Position numbers and translations under genes: made by a program. Shown here in pieces: positions 46,956-55,715 of a DNA stretch of 64,000 bases. Within the stretch, counting starts at the first letter, position 1; each line of letters opens with the position of its first letter. The notes under the pieces were generated by a model that saw nothing but the letters and a program-made list of their open reading frames with translations, did not search any database and was not told the DNA's origin. This DNA is from Burkholderiales bacterium (GTDB lineage: Bacteria; Pseudomonadota; Gammaproteobacteria; Burkholderiales; Burkholderiaceae_E), in the NCBI GenBank assembly GCA_029977705.1, contig JAPOKJ010000008.1, positions 1 to 64,000 of the forward strand, read 5' to 3'.

Positions 46956-47840
46956 TCAGGCCGAGACCATCCCGGTATCCGGACCCTGCTGCTGGCGACG
47001 TGCCAGCACCCGCTTGAGGTGGCGCATCGTGACGGCGCGCAGGGTCTGCATCGTGGTCGGCTTGACCAGATAACTGTTGGTGCCGGCGAGGGCGCCGCGC
47101 ACCAGATCGAAGGGCGAGGACTTGCTGGTCAGCATCACCACCGGCAGGCCGCGCAGCGCCAGATCCCGCTTGATCTCCCGGGTCAGCTTGTAGCCGTCCA
47201 TCTCCGGCATCATCACATCGGCAAAGACGATCTCGTAACTGCGCATGGCCAGGGTGTCGAGGGCTTCGAACGCGCTCGATACCGTCTCGGCATCCACGCC
47301 CAGCTGGTTGAGCGCAATCGACATCTGCTTGCGAACCGTCGGGCTGTCATCGACCACGAGGGCACGCGGGCGGCGGATCTCGCCATCCTCGAACAGGGTC
47401 AGACCCGGGACGATCGGCCGGCTCCAGGCCTGCAGCGGCGACACCTTGAAGTAGCGCTCGACGAACTGGTTCAGGGTGGCGACCAGGCTGGCAGTGAAGC
47501 GCTGGAACATCAGGTCGTCCTTGGGGCGGGTGTCGTCGCAGCGACGCCCCACCTTCACGATGCCACGGCCGCTCAGCAAGCGATCCAGGGTCTGGGCCAC
47601 CTCCGGACCACCGGCAATCGTCATGTCGACCAGGGCGATGTCAAACTCCCCCTGCTCGCGGGAATTGGACAGTACGAAGCGATAGGGATTGTGGCGGGCG
47701 TGCTTGAGAACGATTTCGAGCAGGCGCTGGAACTTGGGACCGAGCCCGAAATGGGCCACCCGGAATTCCGGGCGCGGATCGTCGGCAGTGGGCGGAAGGG
47801 TCCTGATTCCCGTGTGCGACCGAACATCCGCCTGAAACAT
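46956..47840 (-). CDS. Response regulator with N-terminal pseudo-receiver and C-terminal receiver domain
   Basis: 294 aa. Residues about 158-290 form a clear receiver: acidic pair DD164-165, phospho-acceptor Asp208 in FADVMMPEMDGY, Thr in MLTSK and Lys260 in YLVKP. Residues 25-130 look like a second, diverged alpha/beta domain (FDIALVDMTIAG) without the acidic pocket. There is no output domain, so it probably acts by protein-protein contact, as chemotaxis or twitching regulators do (inference). Its TGA lies in the centre of a CGGCC-TCA-GGCCG palindrome. No kinase is adjacent. Confidence 0.85.
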   Translation of the reverse strand: MFQADVRSHTGIRTLPPTADDPRPEFRVAHFGLGPKFQRLLEIVLKHARHNPYRFVLSNSREQGEFDIALVDMTIAGGPEVAQTLDRLLSGRGIVKVGRRCDDTRPKDDLMFQRFTASLVATLNQFVERYFKVSPLQAWSRPIVPGLTLFEDGEIRRPRALVVDDSPTVRKQMSIALNQLGVDAETVSSAFEALDTLAMRSYEIVFADVMMPEMDGYKLTREIKRDLALRGLPVVMLTSKSSPFDLVRGALAGTNSYLVKPTTMQTLRAVTMRHLKRVLARRQQQGPDTGMVSA

Positions 47841-47998
47841 GAGCCACCCCCTGCCATCTGGTCCCGGTCATCAGGCTGAGCGCCGCTGCCGGAAATATTC
47901 TTGCCGTGTGCGGCCACCCCGACATGCCCCGAAGGATTGCTCCGGGACCCTGCCGACCAGCCGCAAGGATCGGCGGCTGCTACAACCGCACGTCTTTT

Positions 47999-48014
47999 GA
48001 TTGTAACCACAATC
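47999..48014. promoter_or_regulatory. Inverted repeat in the response regulator/DUF3579 intergenic region
   Basis: GATTGT-AACC-ACAATC, six-base arms and four-base spacer, in the 296-base gap 47841-48136. That gap otherwise has no gene; a GC-rich GGCGCC hairpin lies right after the DUF3579 stop. The repeat may be an operator for the response regulator gene; no regulator can be named. Confidence 0.35.
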
Positions 48015-48136
48015 GCCCGGCAGGCGCCAGCGACGACCGAAAATTTTCTCTGCTGCAGCAACAACTTAGCGGCGCTATCTCACCCTTTGTCTCGAAATGG
48101 GCCAACGGGCGCCAGCGCGCCCGGGCGGCGCCGGTC

Positions 48137-48463
48137 TCAGGTCGGGTCGATCGCCGGAACGGTGGCCAACTGGTTGTCACGCACGAAACTGACCAAAAAC
48201 TTGTAGGCCAGCGGTTCGACCAGGTGGATGCTGCCATCGACATGGACGCATTTGTAGCCGTCGCGCTGGCCCGGCATCACATAGGGCGAATAGGCGATGC
48301 GGTTGCCCTGCATCCCGGGCGGCTGGAACTGCGCCATGATGCCGCACAGCCGTTCGGCCCAATCACTGGGCCGGAAGGTCTGGCCCGCGGCCGTCACGCC
48401 CAGGATCGTGAACGAGGGCTTGGGTGATCGGGCATCCGAATCCACATAGGCATCGAGTGGCAT
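48137..48463 (-). CDS. DUF3579 family protein
   Basis: 108 aa, a family found mainly in betaproteobacteria. FTILGVTAAGQTFRPSDWAERLCGIMAQF, YSPYVMPGQRDGYKCVHVD and FLVSFVRDNQLATVP are its conserved blocks. Function unknown. I take the ATG at 48463; a TATAAT on the minus strand at 48475-48470 ends six bases before it, so the mRNA would be nearly leaderless, or a downstream start may be used. Divergent from argD, with which it is conserved in this order. Confidence 0.86.
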   Translation of the reverse strand: MPLDAYVDSDARSPKPSFTILGVTAAGQTFRPSDWAERLCGIMAQFQPPGMQGNRIAYSPYVMPGQRDGYKCVHVDGSIHLVEPLAYKFLVSFVRDNQLATVPAIDPT

Positions 48464-48469
48464 GCGCGA

Positions 48470-48492
48470 ATTATACGTTTTGCCTCTAAAAT
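48470..48492. promoter_or_regulatory. Face-to-face -10 boxes of DUF3579 and argD
   Basis: Minus-strand TATAAT at 48475-48470 and plus-strand TAAAAT at 48487-48492, 11 bases apart. RNA polymerase could hardly occupy both at once, so the two transcripts should compete. The -35 boxes are not obvious. Confidence 0.5.
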
Positions 48493-48539
48493 CCAGTCTT
48501 GCCAACAAAAGGCGCAAAGGCGCCCTCACGGAGATTTGC

Positions 48540-49733
48540 ATGACCGCCCCCTTGATGAACACCTACGGACGTCAGCCGATTGCGTTTTCGCATGGCGACG
48601 GCGTGTGGCTGTACGACACTGCGGGCAGGCGCTACCTCGATTGCCTGGCGGGCATCGCCGTCAACACCCTGGGCCACAACCATCCGCGCCTGGTGGCGGC
48701 CTTGCGGGAGCAGGTCGGCCGCATCATCCACAGCTCGAACCTGTTTGAAATCCCCCTGCAGACCGAGCTGGGCCAGAAGCTGGTTGACCTGTCCGGCATG
48801 CACAACGCCTTCTTCTGCTCGACCGGCCTGGAGGCCAACGAGGCCGCGATCAAGATTGCCCGCAAATACGGCCACGACAAGGGCATCGAGATGCCCGAGA
48901 TCATCGTCTATGAGAAGGCCTTCCACGGCCGTTCGCTGGCCACCCTGTCGGCCACCGGCAATGCCAAGGTCCAGAAAGGTTTCGAGCCGCTGGTACCCGG
49001 TTTCATCCGCGTGCCGCTCAACGATGCCGATGCCCTCCGCAGGATCGCCAGCGAGCGGCCGAACGTGGTCGCCGTCTTTCTCGAGGCGGTGCAGGGCGAG
49101 GGCGGCATCGTGCCGGCCCGTGCCGAATACCTCAAGACCGTGCGCGAGCTGTGCGACCAGCACGGCTGGCTGATGATGGTCGACGAAGTGCAATGCGGCA
49201 CCGGACGCACCGGCAAGTGGTTCGCCCACCAGTGGGCGGGTATCCAGGCCGACGTCATGCCGCTGGCCAAGGGCCTGTCCTCGGGCGTGCCGGTCGGAGC
49301 TGTCGTGGCCCGTGGCGCTGCGGCCGACGTCTTCCAGCCCGGCAATCATGGCACCACCTTCGGGGGCAACCCGCTGGCGATGCGCGCCGGTCTGACGACC
49401 CTCCAGGTCATGGAAGAAGACGGCCTGCTCGAGAACGCCGCCAAGGTCGGCAACTTCATCATGGACACCGTCCGCCAGGAGCTGGCCGGCCATGCCGGAC
49501 TGCGCGAGGTGCGCGGCATGGGTCTGATGATCGGCATCGAACTGGATCGGCCCTGCGGCGATGTCGTCAAGAAAGCGCTCGATGCCGGTCTGGTGCTCAA
49601 CGTCACCGCCGATTCGGTGGTGCGCCTGCTCCCGCCCCTGATTTTCAGCCAGGCCCATGCCGAGCTGATGCTCGACAAACTGCTGCCGATCATCCGCTCG
49701 GTGATCGAGCAGCCGCTCGCCCAGGCGGCCTGA
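48540..49733 (+). CDS. argD: Acetylornithine transaminase
   Basis: PLP enzyme of arginine biosynthesis converting N-acetylglutamate semialdehyde to N-acetylornithine; may also serve in lysine (succinyldiaminopimelate) synthesis. 397 aa, class III aminotransferase. STGLEANEAAIKIAR, FHGRSLATLSATGN, VDEVQCGTGRTGKWFA and the PLP-Lys in PLAKGLSSGVPVGA are intact, with GTTFGGNPLA. GGAG lies six bases before the ATG. argF follows 81 bases later in the same direction. Confidence 0.97.
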   Translation: MTAPLMNTYGRQPIAFSHGDGVWLYDTAGRRYLDCLAGIAVNTLGHNHPRLVAALREQVGRIIHSSNLFEIPLQTELGQKLVDLSGMHNAFFCSTGLEANEAAIKIARKYGHDKGIEMPEIIVYEKAFHGRSLATLSATGNAKVQKGFEPLVPGFIRVPLNDADALRRIASERPNVVAVFLEAVQGEGGIVPARAEYLKTVRELCDQHGWLMMVDEVQCGTGRTGKWFAHQWAGIQADVMPLAKGLSSGVPVGAVVARGAAADVFQPGNHGTTFGGNPLAMRAGLTTLQVMEEDGLLENAAKVGNFIMDTVRQELAGHAGLREVRGMGLMIGIELDRPCGDVVKKALDAGLVLNVTADSVVRLLPPLIFSQAHAELMLDKLLPIIRSVIEQPLAQAA

Positions 49734-49814
49734 CGGCCCCGCTCCTGAGTCGCCCTGTCCGGGGCGCCAGCAACCCAATCGGCTGGTGATCCGGCCGGTG
49801 ATCGGTATTTCGTC

Positions 49815-50741
49815 ATGAGTTCTGCCCTCAAACACTTTCTGCAATTCAAGGACCTGGACCAGGAGGAGGTGGCCTACCTCTTCGAGCGTGCGCGCCAGAT
49901 CAAGCAGATGTTCAAGGCCTACAAGCCCTATCACCCACTGCTCGACCGCACCCTGGTGATGATCTTCGAGAAGGCCAGCACGCGCACGCGCCTGTCCTTC
50001 GAGGCGGGGATGACCCAGATGGGCGGCTCGGCCATCTACCTGAACACGCGCGACTCGCAACTGGGGCGTGGCGAGCCGGTGGAGGACGCCGCCGAGGTGA
50101 TCTCGCGCATGTGCGACATCGTGATGATCCGCACCTTTGAGCAGGACATCATCGAGCGCTTTGCCCGGCATTCAAGGGTCCCGGTCATCAATGGCCTGAC
50201 CAATGAATACCACCCCTGCCAGATCCTGGCCGACATCTTCACCTTCATCGAGCATCGCGGCCCGATCAAGGGCAAGACCGTCACCTGGATCGGCGACTCC
50301 AACAACATGTGCAACACCTGGCTGCAGGCTGCCGAGCTGCTCGATTTCAATGTGCATGTCTCGACCCCGCCGGGCTACGAGATCGAACCGGAGCGCGCCG
50401 GACTGTTCGGCACCGCACACTTCGAAGAATTCGAAGACCCGATGCAGGCCTGCAAGGGGGCCCACCTGGTGACCACCGATGTGTGGACCAGCATGGGTTT
50501 TGAGGCCGAAAACGAGGCCCGGAAAAAGGCCTTTGCCGACTGGTGCGTGGATGAGGACATGATGGCCGTGGCCGACCCGCAGGCCCTGTTCATGCACTGC
50601 CTGCCGGCCCATCGTGGCGAGGAGGTCACGGCTGGCGTGATCGACGGCCCGCAGTCGGTGGTCTGGGACGAAGCGGAAAACCGCATGCATGCCCAGAAGG
50701 CCTTGCTCGAGTATCTGCTGCTGGGCCGTCTCGGCCACTGA
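49815..50741 (+). CDS. argF: Ornithine carbamoyltransferase
   Basis: Makes citrulline from ornithine and carbamoyl phosphate. 308 aa. Carbamoyl phosphate-binding [12 protein letters not shown], the HPCQILAD motif, ornithine-binding [11 protein letters not shown] region and the catalytic [12 protein letters not shown] are all present. Together with argD it forms an arginine pair; other arg genes are elsewhere. Convergent with the NUDIX gene across 68 GC-rich bases. Confidence 0.98.
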   Translation: MSSALKHFLQFKDLDQEEVAYLFERARQIKQMFKAYKPYHPLLDRTLVMIFEKASTRTRLSFEAGMTQMGGSAIYLNTRDSQLGRGEPVEDAAEVISRMCDIVMIRTFEQDIIERFARHSRVPVINGLTNEYHPCQILADIFTFIEHRGPIKGKTVTWIGDSNNMCNTWLQAAELLDFNVHVSTPPGYEIEPERAGLFGTAHFEEFEDPMQACKGAHLVTTDVWTSMGFEAENEARKKAFADWCVDEDMMAVADPQALFMHCLPAHRGEEVTAGVIDGPQSVVWDEAENRMHAQKALLEYLLLGRLGH

Positions 50742-50809
50742 GGCGCCGGATACAGCCCCGGACCGGGCGGGCCCCGGGCAACATCAGGCCGCAGGGGGCG
50801 CCGGCGCGC

Positions 50810-51601
50810 TCAGTCCAGGTTGACGAAGAAGCCCTCGAAGCCCCCCTCGACCGGCTCGAAGCGCTGGTTCAGGTTGCGCAGCCGGGTCGGGCCGGGCAGC
50901 ATGCGCTGCGCGATGCTGTGGCGCGGATCGCCCGGATAGGCCAGCACCCGCACCGCGTCCTCCTCGAAGGGCTCAGGGTGGATGTGCGGCGCCGGACGGC
51001 CACGGCCAACGCTCAGCGCGTGATCGACCGACGAAAAGCGCGACAGATCCACCAGCGACATCACCTGCACCGGCGCCATGTCGATCTCGAGTGCCCAGTA
51101 GCGGCGCAGGGCCTCGCGCGGTGCCAGCCAGTCACTGGCCACGGCCTCATGATCATCATGCAGGGCCTGCTGGCCCTTGGGCATCTCGGCAGCGAAGAAC
51201 AGGGTATCGAAACGCCGCTTCATGAAGGACGAGAGCACGGGCGTGGTCCAGCGCGACCAGGCCACCAGTTGGGCCAGCGGCACATGCACACCGCACTCTT
51301 CGCGGGTCTCGCGCTGTGCCGCCACGAAGAAGGCTGCCGCCTCATCGGCCGCCAGGCCGCCTTGTCCGCTGCGCAGGAGCAGCGATTCGGCCGACTCCTC
51401 GAGGCTTTCCAGGCGTGCGGGCGCCCGGTCGGCTGCGTCGACCTTGCCGCCAGGAAAGACATAAACGCCACCAAGCACTGCCGAGGCCTGCGAGCGTTTG
51501 AGCATCAGTACTTCGACGCCGCCAGGGGCGTCGCGCAGCAGCATGGTGGTAGAGGCCGGAACCGGCGCCGAGAGGATGGGGGTGGTGTTAAGCTCAAGCA
51601 T
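50810..51601 (-). CDS. NUDIX hydrolase (NUDT7/NUDT19-like)
   Basis: 263-aa NUDIX protein. [15 protein letters not shown] provides the start of the box and [15 protein letters not shown] supplies the catalytic RExxEE core; as in CoA-type NUDT7/19 relatives a long segment separates the two halves. [19 protein letters not shown] also suits that subgroup, which hydrolyses CoA or acyl-CoA derivatives; this is inference from resemblance. The ATG at 51601 abuts the queF ATG within a CATATG palindrome; a second ATG at 51613 would overlap queF. Confidence 0.87.
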   Translation of the reverse strand: MLELNTTPILSAPVPASTTMLLRDAPGGVEVLMLKRSQASAVLGGVYVFPGGKVDAADRAPARLESLEESAESLLLRSGQGGLAADEAAAFFVAAQRETREECGVHVPLAQLVAWSRWTTPVLSSFMKRRFDTLFFAAEMPKGQQALHDDHEAVASDWLAPREALRRYWALEIDMAPVQVMSLVDLSRFSSVDHALSVGRGRPAPHIHPEPFEEDAVRVLAYPGDPRHSIAQRMLPGPTRLRNLNQRFEPVEGGFEGFFVNLD

Positions 51602-52477
51602 ATGGATGAACATAACATGCCGCTGGGCCGGATCAGCACGTACAAGGACCAGTACGATCCCGGCCTGCTCTATCCGATCGCACGCGCGGTCAAACGCGCC
51701 GAGATCGGCATCAAGACCCTGCCCTTCTTTGGCGTCGACATCTGGAACTGCTACGAACTGGGCTGGCTCAATCCGCGCGGCAAGCCGCAGGTGGCGATCG
51801 CCATCGTGACCGTCCCGGCCGATTCACCCAACATCATCGAGAGCAAGAGTCTCAAGCTCTACCTGAACAGCTTCAACAACACCCGGCTCGAGAGCGAGCA
51901 GGCCCTGCACCTGCTGCTGCAGGCCGACCTGAGCGAAGCCTGTGGGGCGACGGTGAGTGTGCGACTGCTGCCGGCGGAGGCCTTCGGTGCTGGTCCGGAC
52001 AAGATGGTCGATGGCCAATTGCTGCGCAAGGACCTCGATCCCTTCCTGTCCGTTGCCGAACCGGAGGGTCTGAGCCTGGACCGGCTGGACATCGACTGCG
52101 AACATTTCACCCCGGCACCCCAGTTGCTCAGCGCCGACCGCGAGGAACGCCCGGTCACCGAGACCCTGCGCTCGAACCTGCTCAAGTCCAACTGCCTGGT
52201 CACCGGGCAGCCGGATTGGGGCAGTATCCAGATCCATTACAGCGGCCATCCGATCCGTCAGGAAGGCCTGCTGCAATATCTGGTGAGCTTTCGCAACCAC
52301 AATGAGTTCCACGAGCAATGCGTGGAGCGCATTTTTGTGGATATCCAGCGCCAATGCGCGCCTCACCGCCTGGCGGTGATGGCGCGCTATACGCGGCGCG
52401 GCGGCATCGACATCAATCCGTTTCGTGCCAACTTCAGCCTGCCGCTGCCCGCGAACATCCGGACGGCGCGCCAGTAA
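51602..52477 (+). CDS. queF: NADPH-dependent 7-cyano-7-deazaguanine reductase
   Basis: Reduces preQ0 to preQ1 in queuosine tRNA modification. 291 aa, the long two-domain form. The N-terminal half has [18 protein letters not shown] and the QueF motif [15 protein letters not shown]; the C-terminal half holds the catalytic Cys in [19 protein letters not shown] and the Glu of [13 protein letters not shown]. Start at 51602; an ATG five codons later is a reasonable alternative. Other queuosine genes are not in the window. Confidence 0.96.
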   Translation: MDEHNMPLGRISTYKDQYDPGLLYPIARAVKRAEIGIKTLPFFGVDIWNCYELGWLNPRGKPQVAIAIVTVPADSPNIIESKSLKLYLNSFNNTRLESEQALHLLLQADLSEACGATVSVRLLPAEAFGAGPDKMVDGQLLRKDLDPFLSVAEPEGLSLDRLDIDCEHFTPAPQLLSADREERPVTETLRSNLLKSNCLVTGQPDWGSIQIHYSGHPIRQEGLLQYLVSFRNHNEFHEQCVERIFVDIQRQCAPHRLAVMARYTRRGGIDINPFRANFSLPLPANIRTARQ

Positions 52478-52521
52478 GGCCGGCGCGCCTCAGGCGTTGC
52501 GCCCGGAGCTGCTCGACCGAC

Positions 52522-53097
52522 TCAATTCAGGTGGCCCTGCATGCGTTCAGCCAGGCGCTTGCGGGCCCGATGCAGGCGCACCCAGCAGTTGGCCTCGCTG
52601 ATGTTCAGGCGCTGGCAGACTTCCTCGGTGGACACGCCCTCAAGCACCTGCAGCTTGAACACTTCACGCAGGCTGGCGGGCAGATCCTCGATCTCCTGGG
52701 ACAGGCGGGCATGCATGCGCTCGCGGGCCACCACCGAGGCCGGATCCTCACCGTGCTCGCCCAGGCTCTCGGCCATCCGCTCGAGGGTTTCCTCGGCACT
52801 GGCGTCCTCGCCATCAGCGACCGGGCGGTAGCGCGATTCACGGCGGAAGATGTCCTGGATCTTGTGGTTCAGGATGCCCAGCAGCCAGGTCTTGAGGGCC
52901 GATTGGCCCTGAAAGGACTTCAGGCCCGAGATCGCCGACATCAGGGCATCCTGGACCGCATCCTCGGCCAGATCGGCATCGCGGATCTTGCGCCGTGCAA
53001 AGCGCAGCATGTCATTGCGATACTTGGCCAGATCTGTAATGGCCGGCAGGACGAATCCGACCGGACCGGGAAAGGCTTGGGCGACAGCAGCAACCAT
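52522..53097 (-). CDS. ECF-like sigma-70 family RNA polymerase sigma factor
   Basis: 191 aa. Region 2 reads MLRFARRKIRDADLAEDAVQDALMSAISG with KTWLLGILNHKIQDIFRRESRY, and region 4 is LPASLREVFKLQVLEGVSTEEVCQRLNISEANCWVRLHRARKRL. The pattern fits the proteobacterial TIGR02943-like sigma group. AAGGAG lies six bases before the ATG. These factors are often followed by a small zinc-finger anti-sigma gene, but here the next gene downstream is convergent queF, so none is present. Divergent from the two-component pair. Confidence 0.9.
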   Translation of the reverse strand: MVAAVAQAFPGPVGFVLPAITDLAKYRNDMLRFARRKIRDADLAEDAVQDALMSAISGLKSFQGQSALKTWLLGILNHKIQDIFRRESRYRPVADGEDASAEETLERMAESLGEHGEDPASVVARERMHARLSQEIEDLPASLREVFKLQVLEGVSTEEVCQRLNISEANCWVRLHRARKRLAERMQGHLN

Positions 53098-53265
53098 GGG
53101 GCGACTCCTTAGAGGCGTTGATCGATGGCGCCAGTGTGGCGAGCCGGCTTTACCGTCTGATCTCGCAAAGATAACGATTTGATAACAAATGCAGTGCCCG
53201 GCAGCGCCGGCGCTGCGCCCCGGGGAGCATCTCTGGGCACCCCGGACGTACAATCGCACAGCACC

Positions 53266-54003
53266 ATGACCGATGTTTCTGCCCCTGTCCCCACCCCCGC
53301 CCTGCGGCGCGTGCTGGTCGTCGAAGACCAGCGCGACATCGCCGACCTGATCGCGCTGCACCTGCGTGATCTGGGCCTGGAGGTGCAGGTTTGTCTGGAC
53401 GGCATCAGCGGCGAGCGCGCAGCCTGTGGCGAGCCCTTCGATGCGCTGGTGCTGGACATCATGCTGCCGGGCAAGGACGGCCTGGATGTGCTGCGCAGCC
53501 TGCGCCAGCAGGGGATCGAGACCCCGGTGCTGATGCTGACCGCGCGCGCCACCGAACTGGACCGGGTGCTGGGCCTGGAACTGGGCGCCGATGACTATCT
53601 CACCAAGCCCTTCTCGGTGCCCGAGCTGCAGGCCCGGGTCAAGGCCTTGCTGCGTCGGGCCGGCATTCAGAAGAAAGGCCCTCTGGCAGCCCCTGCCGAT
53701 CGCGCCCGCCTGGTCTTCGACGATCTGAGCATCGACCCGGTGTCTCGGGTCGTCACCCTGGCCGGCAAGCCGATCGAGTTGACCGCAAAGGAATTCGACC
53801 TGCTGCTGCATTTTGCCCGCCAGCCGGGGCGCGCCTTCACGCGCCTGCAGCTGCTCGATGCGGTGTGGGGCACCACCTTCGAGGGCTACGAGCACAACGT
53901 CAACACCCATATCAACCGCCTGCGCAACAAGATCGAGCGCAATCCTGCTGAGCCGCGCTTCGTGATCACGGTGCGCGGCGTGGGCTACCGGTTCATGGCA
54001 TGA
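53266..54003 (+). CDS. OmpR/PhoB-family response regulator
   Basis: 245 aa. The receiver domain has the acidic pocket VVEDQRD, phospho-acceptor Asp64 in LVLDIMLPGKDG, Thr92 and Lys114 in YLTKPF. The C-terminal winged helix includes IELTAKEFDLLLHFARQPGRAFTRLQLLDAVW and HINRLRNKIE, ending VRGVGYRF. Start is the ATG before TDVSAPV; a TACAATCGCA box lies just upstream. The kinase gene follows 16 bases later, so the pair is co-transcribed. Target genes are unknown. Confidence 0.95.
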   Translation: MTDVSAPVPTPALRRVLVVEDQRDIADLIALHLRDLGLEVQVCLDGISGERAACGEPFDALVLDIMLPGKDGLDVLRSLRQQGIETPVLMLTARATELDRVLGLELGADDYLTKPFSVPELQARVKALLRRAGIQKKGPLAAPADRARLVFDDLSIDPVSRVVTLAGKPIELTAKEFDLLLHFARQPGRAFTRLQLLDAVWGTTFEGYEHNVNTHINRLRNKIERNPAEPRFVITVRGVGYRFMA

Positions 54004-54019
54004 CCGCAGGCTCCGCGCC

Positions 54020-55579
54020 ATGATCCGCTCGCTGCGCGCCAAGGTCCTGCTGCTGACGGCGGCCTTCGGCCTGATGCTGGCGGCCGGCCTGGCCACGGTG
54101 ATGTATGGCTCGGTGTTCTCCTACTACTCGGACTGGCAATACCAGCGTACCCAGCAGTTCCTCGAGCGCATCGCCTCGGCCCACCCCGAACTCTGGCGCG
54201 AGTACAACAGCGCGGGCAGCAGCTTCGGACAGACCCTGCGCCAGTACATTCTCTACTCGCCCAATACCGGGCTTTACCTGATCGACAAGGAAGGCCGGGT
54301 GCTGGCCAGCGCAGGCGAAGGCCGCCTGTTCTGGAGCAGCTTCCGCATCTCGCTCGAGCCGCTGCTGAGCAGTCACCAGAGCGACCCGCGCCAGCCCACC
54401 TATGGTGACGATCCCGATGTCCAGAACGGTACTTGCATCGTGGCGATCTATCCTGTGCTCGATGGCGAGGAGGTCAAGGGCTACCTCTATGCGGTGGCCC
54501 GGGATGCGGTCATCCAGTTGCAGGCCTCGCGGCTGCTGGGCAGTTATGCGATCCGCACCTCCCTCAAGGTGGCCCTGATCACGATGGTGATCGGTCTGGC
54601 CCTGACCGCTGCCGTGCTGGCCTCCTTCACCGGCCCCCTGGCGCGCCTGACGCAGGCCTTGGAGGCCATCAAGGCCAAGGGCTTCGCGCTGGAGGACGAG
54701 GGCCAGGGTACGGCCGAACCACGCAAGTCGACCGCCAGGAATGCCGAGCCGGCCTCGATGGGGCTGCCGCATCTCGAACGCAATGACGAGATCGGGCAGT
54801 TGTCGCGCGCCTTCCTGGGCCTGTTCGAGCGGCTCAAGGAAGAAATGCGCACCGTCAAGCGGGTCGATCGCCAGCGCCGCGACATGATTGCCAGCGTGTC
54901 CCATGACCTTCGCACGCCGCTGACTGCCCTGTCTGGTCAGCTCGAGACCATTCGTCTGAAGGGGGCCAACCTGACGGCGCAGGAACAGCAAAAGTATGTC
55001 GATCTGGCCTTCAACAATGCCCAGCACCTCAAACGCCTGACCGACTCGCTGGCCGATCTGGCCAAGCTGGACAATCCCGACTTCGAAGCCCGGCGCGAGC
55101 CGCTGGCGCTGGGCGAACTGGCCGATGACCTGGTGCAGCGCTTTCGCCTTCGCGCCGAGCAGCAGGGCCTGGCATTGCAGGTCGACTATCCGGACGGCCT
55201 GCCCCTGATCGCGCTGGATGCCAGCCTGATCGAGCGGGCGCTGGCCAATCTGCTGGACAACGCGCTGCGGGTCACGCCCCGCGGCGGTCAGATCAGCGTC
55301 TGTGTGCGGGCCGAGCCGGCCGCGACGGACACGACACCGCCGCGCCCCGCCGCCCAGACGCTCTCGGTCAGCGATACCGGGCCGGGCGTGGCCGTGGCCG
55401 AGCGCGAGCGCATCTTCGAGAAGTTCTACCAGACCGAGCAGCATCGCGAACTGCGCGGCAGTGCCGGCCTGGGACTGGCGATCGTGCGCCGTGTGGCCGA
55501 ACTGCACGGTGGACAGGTGGTGCTGGAATGCCCGGAGGGCGGAGGCTCGCGCTTCACCTTGATCTTTCCCGCCGGCTGA
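54020..55579 (+). CDS. Sensor histidine kinase
   Basis: 519-aa inner-membrane kinase partner of the upstream regulator. First membrane helix near residues 9-30, a periplasmic sensor region of about 140 residues, second helix (SLKVALITMVIGLALTAAVLASF) and a HAMP-like linker. The H box is SVSHDLRTPLTAL with His295, N box LANLLDNALR, G boxes SDTGPGVAVAERERIFEKFYQ and GSAGLGLAIVRR. The HAMP region carries an insertion with GQGTAEPRKSTAR. The signal is unknown. Confidence 0.95.
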   Translation: MIRSLRAKVLLLTAAFGLMLAAGLATVMYGSVFSYYSDWQYQRTQQFLERIASAHPELWREYNSAGSSFGQTLRQYILYSPNTGLYLIDKEGRVLASAGEGRLFWSSFRISLEPLLSSHQSDPRQPTYGDDPDVQNGTCIVAIYPVLDGEEVKGYLYAVARDAVIQLQASRLLGSYAIRTSLKVALITMVIGLALTAAVLASFTGPLARLTQALEAIKAKGFALEDEGQGTAEPRKSTARNAEPASMGLPHLERNDEIGQLSRAFLGLFERLKEEMRTVKRVDRQRRDMIASVSHDLRTPLTALSGQLETIRLKGANLTAQEQQKYVDLAFNNAQHLKRLTDSLADLAKLDNPDFEARREPLALGELADDLVQRFRLRAEQQGLALQVDYPDGLPLIALDASLIERALANLLDNALRVTPRGGQISVCVRAEPAATDTTPPRPAAQTLSVSDTGPGVAVAERERIFEKFYQTEQHRELRGSAGLGLAIVRRVAELHGGQVVLECPEGGGSRFTLIFPAG

Positions 55580-55715
55580 GCCCCATGTGCCGGGCGGCGC
55601 GCGGGCGCGCAGGCCGCCCATGTCGCTGCTACACTGCCAGCCCGAACCGGCCGGGCCCGAGCTGTCATTGAACAGGGCACCCGGCCCCCTTCCGAGCAAA
55701 TCCCATCGAGCCGAC

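Noticed and set aside
53179-53265. Upstream extension of the OmpR-type regulator to an earlier start
   Set aside because: The ATG at 53266 directly precedes the receiver and follows a TACAAT box, so the earlier start would lie within the promoter.
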